In this document: positions 36,878 through 51,800 of the stretch, in pieces
Position numbering within the stretch: position 1 is the stretch's first letter
Layout of the letters: each line of letters opens with the position of its first letter
Assembly (NCBI GenBank): GCA_963978545.1
Contig: OZ021731.1
Coordinates: 55,973,242 to 56,037,241, forward strand
Origin: Linyphia triangularis
Taxonomy: Eukaryota; Arthropoda; Arachnida; Araneae; Linyphiidae
Length of the DNA: 64,000 bases
Reading direction: 5' to 3'
The notes under the pieces: model-generated
The model's input: only the letters and a program-made list of their open reading frames with translations
Told to the model about the DNA's origin: nothing
The model's database searches: none
Translations under genes and position numbers: made by a program

Positions 36878-39800
36878 ATGGCGGCAGATGTTGACAGTGA
36901 TGTTCCAGGTATATAAACAATACCATGTGTTTTTTAATTTTTATTAAATTCTAAAGAATTTTAATGATAATTCTGTGATTAATAAGTGTTTGAAGTTACA
37001 TTTTCCTTCATAGGAACTGATATATTTAGCTTAACATTAGGAAGCATTTAGGTACATCTTGAAAACGCCCTGTTGCTAAATTGGGAGTGAGATAGCAAAA
37101 CTATTTTTGAAAATACGTTCGTTTCATGCAATAATTAGAAATTTCATGGAAAGTAAATAAATTGTTTTTTATGTAGCTTTTTATTTCATTGTTTTGTGCG
37201 CAACCTTCCAAATGAATTATAATTAATTTAATGTAATTAAAATTGTAATACAAACAAATATAAAAGTATCCATACGATAATTTAACAGTTCTACAACAAT
37301 GGAAAGCTTTCCAGGAGGGAATTTAATAAATTATAAATCCTGTTTTGGTATATTCCTAGTTCACGTTTATGGGTTGGCGCACTTTTGAAAAGTTGTCGAC
37401 AAAGCCAGAATGTCGCCAATTCGGAATTCCAATATGAAAAATTGAGAAACGAACCAGCTCCATGATTTGTGGTATAGAAAGGTTGAAGCCAAAGCACGTC
37501 AATAAAAAAAATGGGGTTGCCAAATTTAGAACTGTATCGCCTACAAAACAGCGCCAAATCGGCTTGGCGATATTTTAACGTCAACTAGGAATAGACCAGG
37601 GAATTTTGAAATTTTTTAGTTTCCCTTCTCTTATGCGCCTTGCGGATATCTACCTCGGCTTGCGTCGCGGGAAGTGGATGCTGTGATGTCATCGTGTTGA
37701 ATACAGTTTTTTTTCATGTGCTTTTTTTAGTCCGTCTAAAAAGCCCTCAATCTCTACTTGGCCGATTTGGGAGAATGACGATTCCGAAATTTTTCTACTC
37801 TCAGCAACTATGCCAAACCATTGATATCCCGCCCACAAGCGCCTGTTGATGTTCCGCTTTTTATTATTTTTTATTATCTGGGATCCTTATTATGCCTGGA
37901 ACAATTATTTCTGTTAGATTTCTGATAATCCTATAACTTAGCAGGGCTGTTGTTATGCTATGAACAGGAAACAGTATGTGACATGTATTGAAGAAAATAA
38001 CATGTTTTATTTCTGTTATTTTTGAAATTAAAAAGAAAAGTAATGGACTGGTTTTGCTTTACCTTGAAGTTAGCAAGTATGGCTGTAGTTGGTGAATTTT
38101 GTATTTTTTAATTAATGTTTTCCATTGTTTTTCATGCTCTAGCTCTAAAGATGTTTGTTTTGATTTTTATCATAAATTTATTTTGGCGCAATTATACTCG
38201 GATTATTTATAATTAAATTTACTTATTAAATTATTTTTTTTTAAATTTTTTTATAACTTTTTTTTCAGTTTGTACAATTTGAATAAAGTTTATTTCCATA
38301 AGTATCAATCCAACATTGCTTCTTAAAAATTCGGAAATACAGATTTTTTGGGCACAAAATAAAGATCATTAGAATTTTAAATGTTAAACAATAAAAATAA
38401 AATTAATGCATAATAGTTATATTGTATGTTGTAAGTAATAAAATATTCATTATAAAGTATGTTTTTGATTTAATAATTAAGAATATCCAATAACTAAAGT
38501 AACATGTGCACTGCCATGAAGTGCACTTGTCCTTCTTTCCCCCCCCCCCCCCACTTCTCCTTTCATGGATGATAAAACAAATTAGCTAAGTAAGCATAAC
38601 TTTCGGTTATATAGCGCATTATGGTATATTGTAAAAAAAAAGAAGTTCACATCGCGATGTATTGTGACATCGCGATGTTTGCTTCCTGATATATCGCGAT
38701 GCAGAAATGTTAACATCGCCCAAGCCTAGTAGCCACCCTGTATAATGAATTCAATCGCATAACTTAAAAGAAATATCACATTGACAATATAATACATGTA
38801 TATATATTTTGCATTATATTTGAAAATACTAAAGATAAACAAATGATAATGATAATAATCTATTTTAGAATTTGTTTCGGTTAAAATTCCGAATCCGGTA
38901 CAGATTCTGTTCCAAGTTTTGTTTACATCAAACAGTGCAAAATTATGGCAACATTGGCAGTTTGCTTGTTCTTAAAAAATGACGGGGCTACCATTTTTTG
39001 GCGAAAATCACTTTGCCGCAGAATCTGTCCTGGATTCGGAATTTTAACTTTTGTTTCAGACTTAAACAAAAATAGGGTTAGAATGCTTTACACACCATCC
39101 TTTTTTTGGCAATTTTGCGCCATTCATGGTAACCCGGCACTTATATGGTTGCCTTACAACTTGACATCCATTTTGGTAAACCTGTAGTTTAATTCAGTAT
39201 TAGTGTCAATTTTACTTGGTGGCATTTTGCAAAATCACCAGGGAAAGGGGATGGGGGGGGGGGGGGCATATCACATATTTTAAACAAACATAGTTTTTGA
39301 TTAATTATATTTTATGGATTTTATTTAAATGTAACATTTTTAAAAAGGAAAAAATGAAAGTAAAAATTATATCTAATCCTTTAGTTCATCTTGCACTCTT
39401 AACTACTTTATTTAGAATTCCACAACTGAGTTCTGCATTATTATTGGAAGCATGCGGTTTGTAGATTTATGTTCTGTTACTGTTATGTTACATAAAATCC
39501 ATTATTGATATTTCTACAAGAAATTCAAAATGCATATGCACTGGTGAATAATTGGCATTTACCAAAAAGCTGTTCCACTGTTTCACTTGAGTTTCTATTG
39601 CCTCTGCACTGGTTATCTTCAGCAACTAACGTTATTTTAAAATGGTTTCTGAGGCAGTAACCGGTCTCAAACTAAGCATAATTCTACAGGACTTTCTATC
39701 CAGTCCAAGTTAAAAAAAAATTGTTTGGTTTTGAGGCTCCTTTTATGAAGTGTTTAGTTTATCTTATACTCTGAGACTTCTACTCTATAAGTTTATCAAG

Positions 39801-42800
39801 TCTGATATTGGCATCCTTAGCAACTGCATTGTGTATATAACAATTGGTTTCACCATTATGTTATATAGCTAGTAAACCACTTTTGAATTTAGGTCCCCTG
39901 ATGTATCAATAACTTTGTCGTGAAGTAAAGAATCAACTTCTTTGAAAAGCGATTGTGTTCCTCTTGCAAGTTCTTTAATTTTAACCTGCGAGGACTTGCA
40001 CAATGTCCAATAGACGTGGTTGGTAAAAAATAACGTAAAAACTCCTCTCCTATTAACCTGTTCAGGACCGTGATCGCGTATATGTGATCAGACGATTCTT
40101 CCCTCACGGCCCGCGATATCGTATTTGTGATCAGTGTTTCCGTGCCAGCCGGCCCATCATCACACAGACGTGATTTCAGATTGGAACGTTTTATTTGAAT
40201 TTAACGGGGCAAAATGCTTAACGGGGAAAAATGCCCGGTCCCGTGCGTGCGTAGTCTCTTTGAGCGCGCGGGCCTGGGGAAGCGCTTCTTTCTCCTTTCG
40301 CCGGTCCTGAACAGGTTAAACAATGGGCTAAGCCCACAGTAACTAACTAAAATCTCATCTACTAAAAAAAATTGAGAATAGCAGGAATTTAAATTATTTA
40401 GAACCCTTATTTTGTGTAAAAAAGCCATTGTTAGGATCTTTCAGTGTGCACTTGTGTCTTTACTTTGGAAATGTAGTTCATAAGCCAAAATGCATCATTC
40501 AATGAGGCTGGAAGTTCAAATAAAACTTTCAGAAACTTTATTCATAGAAGTTTAAGCTGATTCAGGGACAATGGTTACAAATTTTAAAGAAAAAATTAGT
40601 TAAATGTATTGCCAAATTATTTTTTATCATTTGTACTTCTTATATAATTTTTCTTTAAAGTTATTGGATTCAAACTTTTAAATCATTGTTTTACAATGTG
40701 TAAGCTCTCTTTCATTTCTCGCTAGATTGGGGGGCAGCTTTTACTTTCGGAAGAAGCCGATTTGAAGATAATGTGGCTGGGAAGTTTTGGATAAAAGAGG
40801 ACCCAATTCTTCAAATTGCTTGTGGAGATGAACATACTGCTCTTTTGACAGGTAAAAAATTTATGGATTTTCTATCAAAATATTTTTTAAATCATTTTAT
40901 GAATTTAAATATGTTGAACTTAAGTTGAAACCTGTTTCAAGCAATAACAATCTTCAAATTTGTAGCATGAAGCATTTATTTTCTTTATTTGTATTCAACT
41001 TTCATTAAAGAAAGTGAATATTTGAAAAGATGCTTTGATGCAGATTTTTTTCGAAAGAGGTTGTGTATTAAAGGAGTTGTCCTGATACAAAGAGTCTTCA
41101 AGTGATTTTGCAGGAAAACAAATATTTTCTCTGCCATTTGAATCATACTGGTCTGAATTATTTGTGTTCTTAAGTACCTGCAACTTAAGGACGACATACA
41201 TTTAAAATATTTTATTCAATTTTTTAATGTACTGTATGACAAAAAATAGTAAATAGAAGACAAAATTCTGAATAAACTATGTTTTTAACTTAATTTTTAA
41301 TTTTTGGTGGAAATATATTTATAGATATTTTTTTTTTTTTTGCAACTAGAGGTGTCAAGATTATCATACAGGGCATTATCGTTAATTGTATGAAAGGAAA
41401 TTTTTCTAATGTTTGATGTCTAAAGTTCATTAAAATGTAGGATATATGCTTAAATAATTTTTTTTTAATAATTAGGAAAACACACATACACGCACACTGC
41501 ATATTAATCATTCTTGCATTAATATTTTCATACTTTGAATTTTTTCAATAATTTTTTTTTTAGTACAATTTATCTTTAATTATTATTTATATTTCTAGCT
41601 TCTGGACGTTTGTTTACTTTTGGTAGCAATGAATGGGGTCAACTTGGTCATGGACATACTAAGGCAGTTCAAAAGCCTGCTTCTGTTAAAGGTATAGCTT
41701 TGTTTTTGTAACTTAAGTAGAATATTCTTAATAAAACTTGTTTTAACAGCATTTTAAAGTAAGCTGCACTCTTCATTCTAAGATCAGTCCCACACGATTT
41801 GTAGTGAAACAATCAAAAATCCACAACAGATATCTTGGAATTAAAACATGAGATTCATTTATTAGAACATTCTAGGCTATTCATGAATAATCAATCACTA
41901 TAATTCATTTAAAATAAACTTTGTCAGTATGAATCAAATTGTCAGCCTTGGATTGGCTTATTAAATTGAATTTAGGAATGACTTGTATCCACCTGCATTT
42001 GTCTTATCTATAAAAATTAAAACTTTATAAAACATTGTGTCTAAAAACAAATTTTTTAATTATGGTAGTTTCCTGTATTCATTAGGCTATAGTTTGAGGG
42101 ACAAATTCCAACGTTTAGAATGCTTTAGCAAATTGATTTATGGTACATTTTGAATCAATTTCTTTTGTGTAAGTTCAATGAGAAATGTTGAGGCTATTTA
42201 GTAAAGTTATATGTTAATTGTTAATCATGGTTGTTATTGTTGTGCTCTACCCTGATTTTTGCCTTATTTTTAATGTAAACTTTTCATCTGTCATGGAGGG
42301 TTCTTGACAAATTGGTAAAGTTCACTTATACAACATGTTTTAATAATACAAAATATGCTTTATAAGAACATGTAACATAATTTAATAATTACCAATTATT
42401 CAAAGTGTGAAATAATGTAAGGGCTAGATTAAATCTTATATGTTTATTTTATTTTGAATAAATAATTTAGTAAGCTTTTCTGTGTTAACTTATACTCAGT
42501 CAAAGCTAGAATTTAAAAAATATAAATTTTACAGAATTTTTTGAAAATCGGTATGCACATATTACTTTACTATTTATATTTTAATCCTTTTCATTGTTTA
42601 TTATTAAAAACTTATCTTAACTCGTATGATTCATAGCATTGAAGGGACAAAGAGCTACTGTTGTTGCTTGTGGACGATCTCATACATTAGTAGCAACAGG
42701 TATGATTTGTTTTGAAATTATATATATTTAAAAAAAATTCATTATTATTTGCTTTCGACTTGTATGTAATCCAAACTTTTCTTGAATAAAGTAATACTTT

Positions 42801-45800
42801 ATTTTATTTTTTTTATTTATTTTTATTTATTTACTTTTTTCATAGCTTAGAATTATAATTTAGTTGTATTGTCTACACCTAATCTTAAATGCCTGTTATA
42901 GATGCTGTTTTGAACTTTAAATAACTTTGACTAAGAAAGATTATAAAATTATTTTCACACTTTTTTTGTATAAATTTAGATTTATTTGAAAAAAGTCATA
43001 GTATAATCTTTTGTTCTTGTCAGCCGGGGGACATGTGTACAGCTTTGGTTCTAACAGTGAGGGGCAGTTGGGGTCGGCTGATGAGCAGGCTGTTCATCTC
43101 TCCCCTGTCAGAGTTCAAGGTTTGGAAGGGGTCACCATTAAAATGCTATGTGGAGGGGCTGATCACTCATTGGCACTAACAGGTATGCAATAAGTCCATT
43201 GAAAGTTTAAGGTATTTTTAAATTATGTTGATGGTTAAATAAAGTGGTAAAGTGTCTATGAATGGAAAAAAAAGTTGGATTATCAGTAAAAATGAAAAAG
43301 TTGGTTAAAATGTTAAGAAAAATTGCTTAAAATTGGTAAAGAGAATGGGAAAGAACACATAGTTAGAAATAAATGAAAAAATAAGATGTTATTTTAATTA
43401 TTTGAAATAGTTTTTGATTTTAAATCTCAACCTGTTAAATTTCTTGTGCTTATTTCTTATGAATATTTATCTGTATTATAATAATTTGTCTTCTTTTTTT
43501 GCAAATGCTGACTTTCCTTTTTCAATCAATTGCTAAATTATTCATATCACATTTTCTTTTTCTTAATATTTTAACTAGTTAATGTTGACAGGATGGTCCT
43601 TCGAATGTTCAGTAAAATAATTTTTACAGATTTGGGGAAAACTTGTCAAGACAAATATTACAGGAGGTTCTATTGACATCATGCTTTATCGGTTTATCAT
43701 GGTACAATCAGATCAGTATATTTTCTAAGATCCTCATGTGACCCATTAAAATCTCAATCTTCAAATGCTCTGTTTGATTCTGTAAAAAATAGATAATGTG
43801 CAATTATTGTCTGGAAAAAGTTGAATTTTAATTAACAACCCTGCTTAAAAATTGAAAGACAATAAATGCTTTTGAGTACTTAAATAACTTTTACAGTTAA
43901 TTTTCATTGTTTACCATTTTTTAAAAAATTAAAGTTACTTCTTAGCCAAATACTTATCTGTATTATATTAGTTTTTTAACCTTTAACCACTAACCTTTCA
44001 ACCACTTTTATCTTTGAAGGATGTTGTTCAATGTGTAAGTCATTCATTTTAATTCATGTTATTCCATCTTGAATTATTCAGAAGAAAATTTTAAACTTTT
44101 TTTTTTTATTTTAAATTTGCTCTCTTAACTGTGATGAAACTTAATCACATGTTTATTAAACATTGTCTTCTGAACAATATGAGTCATATATCATCATATA
44201 ATAGCATACTATATTGGAGCAGTGATAATAAAAGTGAAGTAAAATAAGAAAAATAGCCACTTAACATTTTAAATTTCAAAAAATTTACCGTACGCTTTGA
44301 ATTGAACTTAATATTTGGGTAAATTATTAGACTATGAAATATATATATTTTTTTTACTGAATAAAATTATCAAACAAATTAATCATCAAATAAACTTTAC
44401 TGCTGATGACAATTTTTGATTTACAATTTTAACTATATATTTTAATTTAAAATAATAAAATACTCTCAATTTAAGATAATATTTTAGATATTTGTTCACT
44501 TGTTTAAATATTGTTTTTAATTATTCTAATTTTTGTGTACGGTTCTTATTTAAGTAAAATAAAATTTTCTTTGTTTTTGCTGGCTTTCAGAGGACAAAAT
44601 TACATTAAAAGTATGTGTATAAAACTTCGTAATTATGTTATTTTTTCTAAAGCATGATTATAGATAGTATAGCTAGTATTTTATGTATATTATATTTTAT
44701 TTCTCACTTTTATATTTGAATATAATCCTGAAATGTCATTTTTTTAGTAATTGTATATTAATTTTAAAAGTACAAAAAATGGAAATCCTAGTAAATATGG
44801 GCAAAGGTGAAAATAAATGGTCCAGTTTTCATAGACATTTTTTTTTTTTAAACCTTAAAAATATCATCATTATATTCCAGATTTAGATAAAAACTTTTCC
44901 TTATTTGATTTCTTTTAGATTTCTCCTGATTTCTCCTAGAGTAAGTTAAAATTTCAAACAAGCTACAATGAAAAAGTATTAAAGGACTGGTCTGAAACTG
45001 TTTAACCTTATTGTATATTACCACAAGACAAACCATTATTAAGATTACCCCAAGAGGTATGACCTGTTCAGGCAGTCAGTAGTAGTGTGGCAGTCACTTT
45101 AAACCTCAAAAGTTCTTTCAGGCATGTGTTGTCACGTATACCTCATAGTTATAATTTTGATGTAATCTGGTAGATGACCCAGGAATCTATTTTAGCCTGG
45201 TTTTGTAGTGATTTTCTAAAGTGGTGAGCATGGAATAAGTTCTCACAAAAACTCTTTTGTTGTCACATGACACACTTTGCTGCACCTATGTAACACAGGT
45301 TTCGTTATGTCATTCTTCTTTTTGATTCGCTGTAGTTTGGGTACTATGGGGTCCTTTAAAAACTCCAAACTTTCCTTGGATATCAGTGGATGTTTTTGAC
45401 TGATGGCCTTTTGATGATAAATGCCTTGCTTCAGGATCTATTTCAGGATTTGTTAATGTACATTGTATGATTTTCTGCATGGATCTTTCGAAGGAGGCTT
45501 AACACGTTACTAGATTAATATGTATCTAATTCAATGGCACTTCAGTCACATATAACATGTATTTTTTAAAAAAAAACTTACTTTAACTATCCCTTGTTTT
45601 AGATAAAGGAAAAGTGTATGTGTGGGGCAGTGGTGGTGAAGGACAAATTGGCCCTGAAGGAGGACACATTTTAGTTCCCACCGAATTAAATTTAGAATGT
45701 AGTATTCTTTGTATTTCTGCTGGCTATTACCACTCAGCATTTGTCACAGGTAAATTGTAACTCCATTTATGTATTTTTTTCTCAGATGTTGCCAAAATTG

Positions 45801-48800
45801 TTTTAATAAAAAAACTAAAAAATTACAATTGTATAAAGCAAAAAAAAAAAAAAAAAAAAAGGATTGTTTCCTGTAACATGGGCAAAAATATCAGGGTAGG
45901 TAGGGAATTTTTTTTTTTGCTAAATATTTTTTTATCAAATACAAAAAAAAAAAAATATTATCTAAGTATTAATGTGTAAGATATAAAATTGATGAGTGAT
46001 GTAAAATACTTGGGTTTATTTATTTTTGTGGGTCAATATTCTGTGTATATAACCAGCTATTTACTGAAATTGGGTATTTATGATTTTTTTTTTTCAGATT
46101 TAACTGCTCAGTATGCAATAATTAATTGCTTTACTGAATTTTTTTTTTTTTTTTTTTATATAATTATTATTTATTTTTTTTAAGTCTAAAAAAACTTTAG
46201 GGTCAAACATTTTGTATTGTAATTTTAGGGTAGGTTGGGTTACAGGAAACTAACCATTTTTTTTCTTTGTCCTTATGGATGTGTATCTGTTTTATATATT
46301 CGGATTTCAAATTTTCTGTGCATTTTATGGTCTATTTTTAATTGCTTCAGTTATAAAGTTTATAGTTACTTATTTCTTTGCAATCTTTTCGTATTTAACA
46401 GTCAATTAGTACAAAATAATTTTTTTAAGTAGTTGTGTTATTACTTTGACAGGTTTTGAGTGATAAAGCAATCTTTGATTGTCTGTATAATAATAATTTG
46501 GTCATTAATACAACAGTTATGATTCTTTTTCTAGTTTTATTTTATTAGAAAGCATATAATAGCTTCATAATAACAGCTTGATAATTTTGTAGTTGATGGG
46601 AAGTTATACACCTGTGGGGAGGGTGAATCTGGAAAATTAGGACTGCCAGATCATGCTCTGAAGAAAAGTCCACTCAGTGTTCATTGTGTTCCTGCATTTG
46701 ATAGAAAAGTTACTTGGGTTTCATGTGGAGGAAACCACACCATTGCTCTTACATGTAAGACACTTATTATTTATTTATTATACTTAAGTTAAACTATTAT
46801 ATTAAGTTAAATTGTAAGATTTATTTTCTAATTACTGTGAGAGAATTACCATACAGTTACTCTTTTTTGCTAACACTTTATTATAAGTGTTTTAGACCTG
46901 ATAATTTTGAATGAAATTCTCTCTCACAATATTTAATATTTTGATAAAAAAATTTATGTTGTTATTGACATAAAAAATGTATATGTATAGGTGAGGCTTC
47001 AAACATGTTTTTGTAGATAAATTTAAATTTAGCAATTTTTACTTTGATATCTATTTTGCATGGATTTCACTCGAGAATTGAATTATTAATTTTTATAAAT
47101 TTTGTTTAAGTTTTTTTTTTATTTAAAACTTATTGACTTATTTTGGGTTCTTAAGTTTTATATACTTTTTGAATAACTAGTTTAGCCAGTTTAAAAAATA
47201 CAAAGCTGCTGAGTTCTAATTATTATTATTACGTTATTCTTTCTTTATTTGCACAAAATGAAAAACATATTATGTATAAAACTATGAAAGGTGTTTTCAG
47301 AAACTTGCTCAAAAATCAATGTTTTTTCTAAAAAACTTATAAAAATTGCTATTTTATCTTGGGGTTGAAATCAAGGGGCATATTTTAGCATCAAATTTAC
47401 ATTCTTAGCAAAAAATATTAGCTAAACAGTAAATTATGGTTTAATTGTTACTTAATGAACAACTTTTCATTTCAAAGTACTTCAAATTTTGTCATTTTAA
47501 TAATTTCTGTGTTAATGAAAATGCTAACTTTTTGGAGGGTGCAATGTACTGATAAATCTCCCCTTTTTTATACAATTTAATTAAAATTACATCATTATTC
47601 TGTAACACATTGTGGACAGATTCTGAATAATATTGAGGAAGCTGCAAACCCATAGAAATCTAATTATTAATCTATTATTATATTCTTAAAAAAATAATGA
47701 CTATTTTGAAAGTATCGTTATGCAACAGTTAATAACAAAAATTATGGCAAAAGTCATTGTGAATAAATGTGTATGTTTTATATTTAAATTTTTTAGTATT
47801 GAAACATTTATTAAATTAATGCACTCTATAGCTGATGGAAAGGCTTACAGTTTTGGAAATGGTTATGATGGACAGCTAGGCTTAGGTTCACGACTTGTAG
47901 ATGTATCTTCTCCCCACCAAATTGTTTTTCTTGAAAATGTGAAAGTAGCTAGAGTTAGTTGTGGAGAAAATCATTCTGCTTTTCTAACTGGTAGGTATTT
48001 GGTTTAGTTTAGTTTATGCAATGAACCTTTTTCTGCAGTCATGAATTTAAACTGTTTGATTATTGAAAATTATTTTTCTTAATTTAAATTTTAAGTTTTA
48101 ATTTTAAATTGCCTAATTTTTTACTTCGTGCATGTAGTGAAAACATTTAAAAAAAATTTATTCCAGGTACAAGTAAAATTTTTGAACAAACAAATATTGA
48201 ATATAAATATATATTTTGTTAAACATATTTATTTTAAAAACTTCCCTGGGTTGTTCTCCTTTGTATTGATACTGTCCATGGGTGAAAGTTTTCAGTATTT
48301 GTACGGATTTTCGTAAATTTTTTCATTTTCAATTACGAAGAATTACGGAAGTGTATAAGTTTGAACAAGTTTGTTAAGTTTGAGTTAAGTCAAGTTAAGT
48401 TTGAGTTCATGTTTTTCAACAGTTAACAAGGAATTCAAAACCGAACTTGAATGAGTACTTTCCCCCTGCATTTTTCTCTGATGTCATAGCCTTTATTGGC
48501 TTTATTTTTGTTGGTATGTGATGGCCATTTTTTTAGCATTACAGCAATGAAATGACTGCTATTCCAGTGATTACAGAGAGTGCTATTGCCTAGGATTGCA
48601 TTGTGATGATCATTTTTGTTGGGTGTTATGCCTGACTCTTTTGCAGAGATTTGTATTTGTCAGACATGTTACAGTTTAGCTGAAATGCTTATTTTATCTT
48701 TTTTTTTTGTTTTATTGAAATTTCGATCATTCCTGAGATTGATACAAATCTGCATTACAATTTTATTAGGCTTGCTAGCAAATTTGACAACCGCGAAACC

Positions 48801-51800
48801 TGTGTACGTTCAGACATCTTCAATCCTCCGATGTAATGACTATTTTCCCTGCAAATTGACAACCTCTATCACCATTATTTACGTTGGTGTATGGTGGTTA
48901 GTTTTGCTGAGCGCTCCACTGACATAAGGGCTTAGCCAAGATTTGCGCTGCTACAGCGGAAGCAATCGCTGAGATTTGCATTCTTGTGATGTTCATTTTC
49001 AGTGAGTGTTGCGTCGATATAATTGGCATTATTCCAAAGATTTGCCCCTCTCTAGTAATCACTATTACCGAAATTTACAGGGTTATGGTAGACAGTTTCG
49101 TAGAGTATTACATCTATATAATTGCCTCTGTTGCAGATATTTCCAACGATACATTGGGTGCTAACGCTGATATTTACGTTAGCGTGATGTTCATTTTTAC
49201 AGATTGTTGCTTTAATGTAATTGTTGAGATTTGCGTTGATATGGTGTCCTCTATCGTGGCCTCCTCTGTGGTAATTTCCACCTAGGTTTAAACTATTTTA
49301 AATAAGATACTGCTGAGATTTATGACACTGTTTTGATGTCATTTGTCTAGGATCTCACTGATGTGATAGCCGCTAGGTCCATGATTAGTGTCTATGTGAC
49401 AATATGTTTCGTCTTTTTATTCAAATCGATGCACAATGACTAGAAATTTAATTTAATTTTATGCAAGAAATTAGTCCTGATTGTCCAATTTTACTATATG
49501 TATATCCTTATTATAAAATTGTAATTTGAACTGCTATTGTTTATAAATTATTTATTTTAGCTTAAAAAATCATGTGATAAACATTTTTATACCTTTTTCT
49601 TTTTTTTTTCATCAAGAAAGAGTCTTCAAAAAGTCTTCTCTTCCTCTTTTGAAAATAATAATCTTATATGATGATTAGCTATTTCTTAATTTCATAATTT
49701 TTTTAAAACTTTTTAAAATAAGCTCAGCATATAACTGGGTAAGGGTTATACATTGGAAATATGGTGGTCATTAATTGGTTGCTGGAGGTGTCCTTGAAAA
49801 TTTTTGGGATGAGCCTTAAAGTATGCTTGAATTTATATCAGAAATTTTGCTGGACATCCTGTTATTACAATTTTTTTAGCCTAAGTTTAATTGATTTGAT
49901 TAGTGTATGTTTAATTGATGTATTAAATCAGTTGGTCTCTTAAATGGTTGATGTGTAACTTGTGTGCATAATTAACAAATCAATTAAATGAGGCCCTAGT
50001 TTTCTTCAATATGATTTACTTTTTTTACTGACTACTTAAACAAAATTTCCGTATTTTTTTCCCCCTAACTTTCACCCATGGTACTGTTATTTGCTTTTGC
50101 ATTATTGGATTTTACAATCTTAAATTATTTCTTTTAAAATAGAATACTGTCTTTAAGGGCTAATGTAGATATTGTAGGGGGAAAAGAAAAAAAACTACTA
50201 AAAATAAATATTTAAACTGTGGATTATTCTAAATTAATTATAATTAAAATACAAACGCATAAGATTTTAAAGCATAGAAGCCAATTAGAAATGTCAAAAT
50301 CTGAACATTTTAAAATTGGAGATATGGTGTTTTTCTTCAACGAGACTGAACACTTTTTGAAATAATTTTCTGCCGAAAGAATGGTGTAATTTATATAAAA
50401 CGTTATTTTATAGTTTATTATTCTGTTACATTGAAGTATTTTTATTGCATTTTTATAATGTAGCCTTTTTTCGTATTCATGACAGATAGGGGCCAGCTAT
50501 ATACCTGTGGCAATGGCAGGCATGGAAAATTAGGTTTATTTGGGGTAGATGATAGTTCGAATCAATTTGTGCCAACTTTAGTTTCCAGATTTAATGGTTT
50601 TCAAGTACAACAGGTATATTTTATTTTATTTTAATTATAATATTTGCATAAAATACACTGTATATTCTACACTTATTCCTGCATGTGCCTGTTTTCTTTC
50701 AGCATATTAAGCATTATCTATAAATCTATTGTTTCCTTTTATGAAAATTTCTTATAATAATTCGAGAAATTTAAAAAATAATCTAAACTTTTCTTTTAAT
50801 ATTAGATACCATTTAAATTTCTTACTTGAAAACTTCGTAGGGCAAATTTCTTTAATTAAAAAAAAAAAAAATATGAGTAAAAATTTGGATTTAGAATTTT
50901 GTTTATAACCCAAATTGAGTATTTGAAGTGGTGCAATCATTTAAATATTTCCAATATCCATTCCATTTTTAATTCATCCAGTTATTCATGTGCCTAATTT
51001 AACTTAGCAATGACTGTTTCATTGACTCAAAATGGTTAAATATTACTAGAGATTGACTCTGTCAAGGATTTGATTCTATACATTTTACAGTCGAACCTTC
51101 CTATCTCGAAAACCTCTACATCTCTAATTTTTTGAAATTCCCTACATTTGCAATCTAAATTCAATTTACTTTCTTTGTCTATCTCGAAAAAATTTCCTTC
51201 AAAATCTCTGTATCTCGCATTTCAGATAGTGTAAATTACAAAAATCAGTGCCCAAAGACCATACTTTTTCAAAAGCAGAAGTTGCAGACTGGGAAAAATT
51301 CCATGACCTCGCAAGAAGTAGGTGTGGACAGGTTGGGGGGGGGGGGGGTCTTGGAATTTTCGGAATGTCGCTGTCCACTATCGCAGTGTCGCAACATGCT
51401 CCCCAACCAAGAGAAGGGTTCAGAAAATATCCTATATTGTATAATATCATACCTGGCTAGAATATCAGTTAATAAAAACCATCAGTTCCTATGCTTTTGT
51501 TATGCTTCCACTTTGCAGACTAATCAAGATTCCAATGATATGTCTTTTTGCAGGTTGCATGTGGAGGCTGTCATACGATGGTGCTAGCTGTTAGACAAGA
51601 AACTGTAGTTAATCAGCATCCTAACCCTATTCAAATAGAAGACACCAACTCTGCAAGGGAGAGAAGGCGGCAGAAACAGGTGCATTGATTTATTAATATT
51701 TATTTATTCTGAGGAATTTTAGTGTGTAACTAAAGATTTTAATGGAATTTATTGAAGAGTTAATGGTTTAATATTAAAATAAATTCTTATTGTAAATATT

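Larger units (their letters stand above)
36909..40725 (+). other. RPGR: RPGR intron 1, rich in small transposons
   Basis: A 3.8-kb intron between CCAG|GTATAT and GCTAG|ATTGG. It contains MITEs at 37347, 38879 and 40057, a MITE end at 38647 and C and G homopolymer runs (about 38540 and 39252). The interval 37640-37850 is unusually G+C-rich but not coding in any convincing frame. Confidence 0.75.

Noticed and set aside
48616..49285. Two open frames of about 100 codons as RPGR exons or a separate gene
   Set aside because: They lack RCC1 signatures and are not needed: exons 8 and 9 join in phase without them. Repetition explains the openness.
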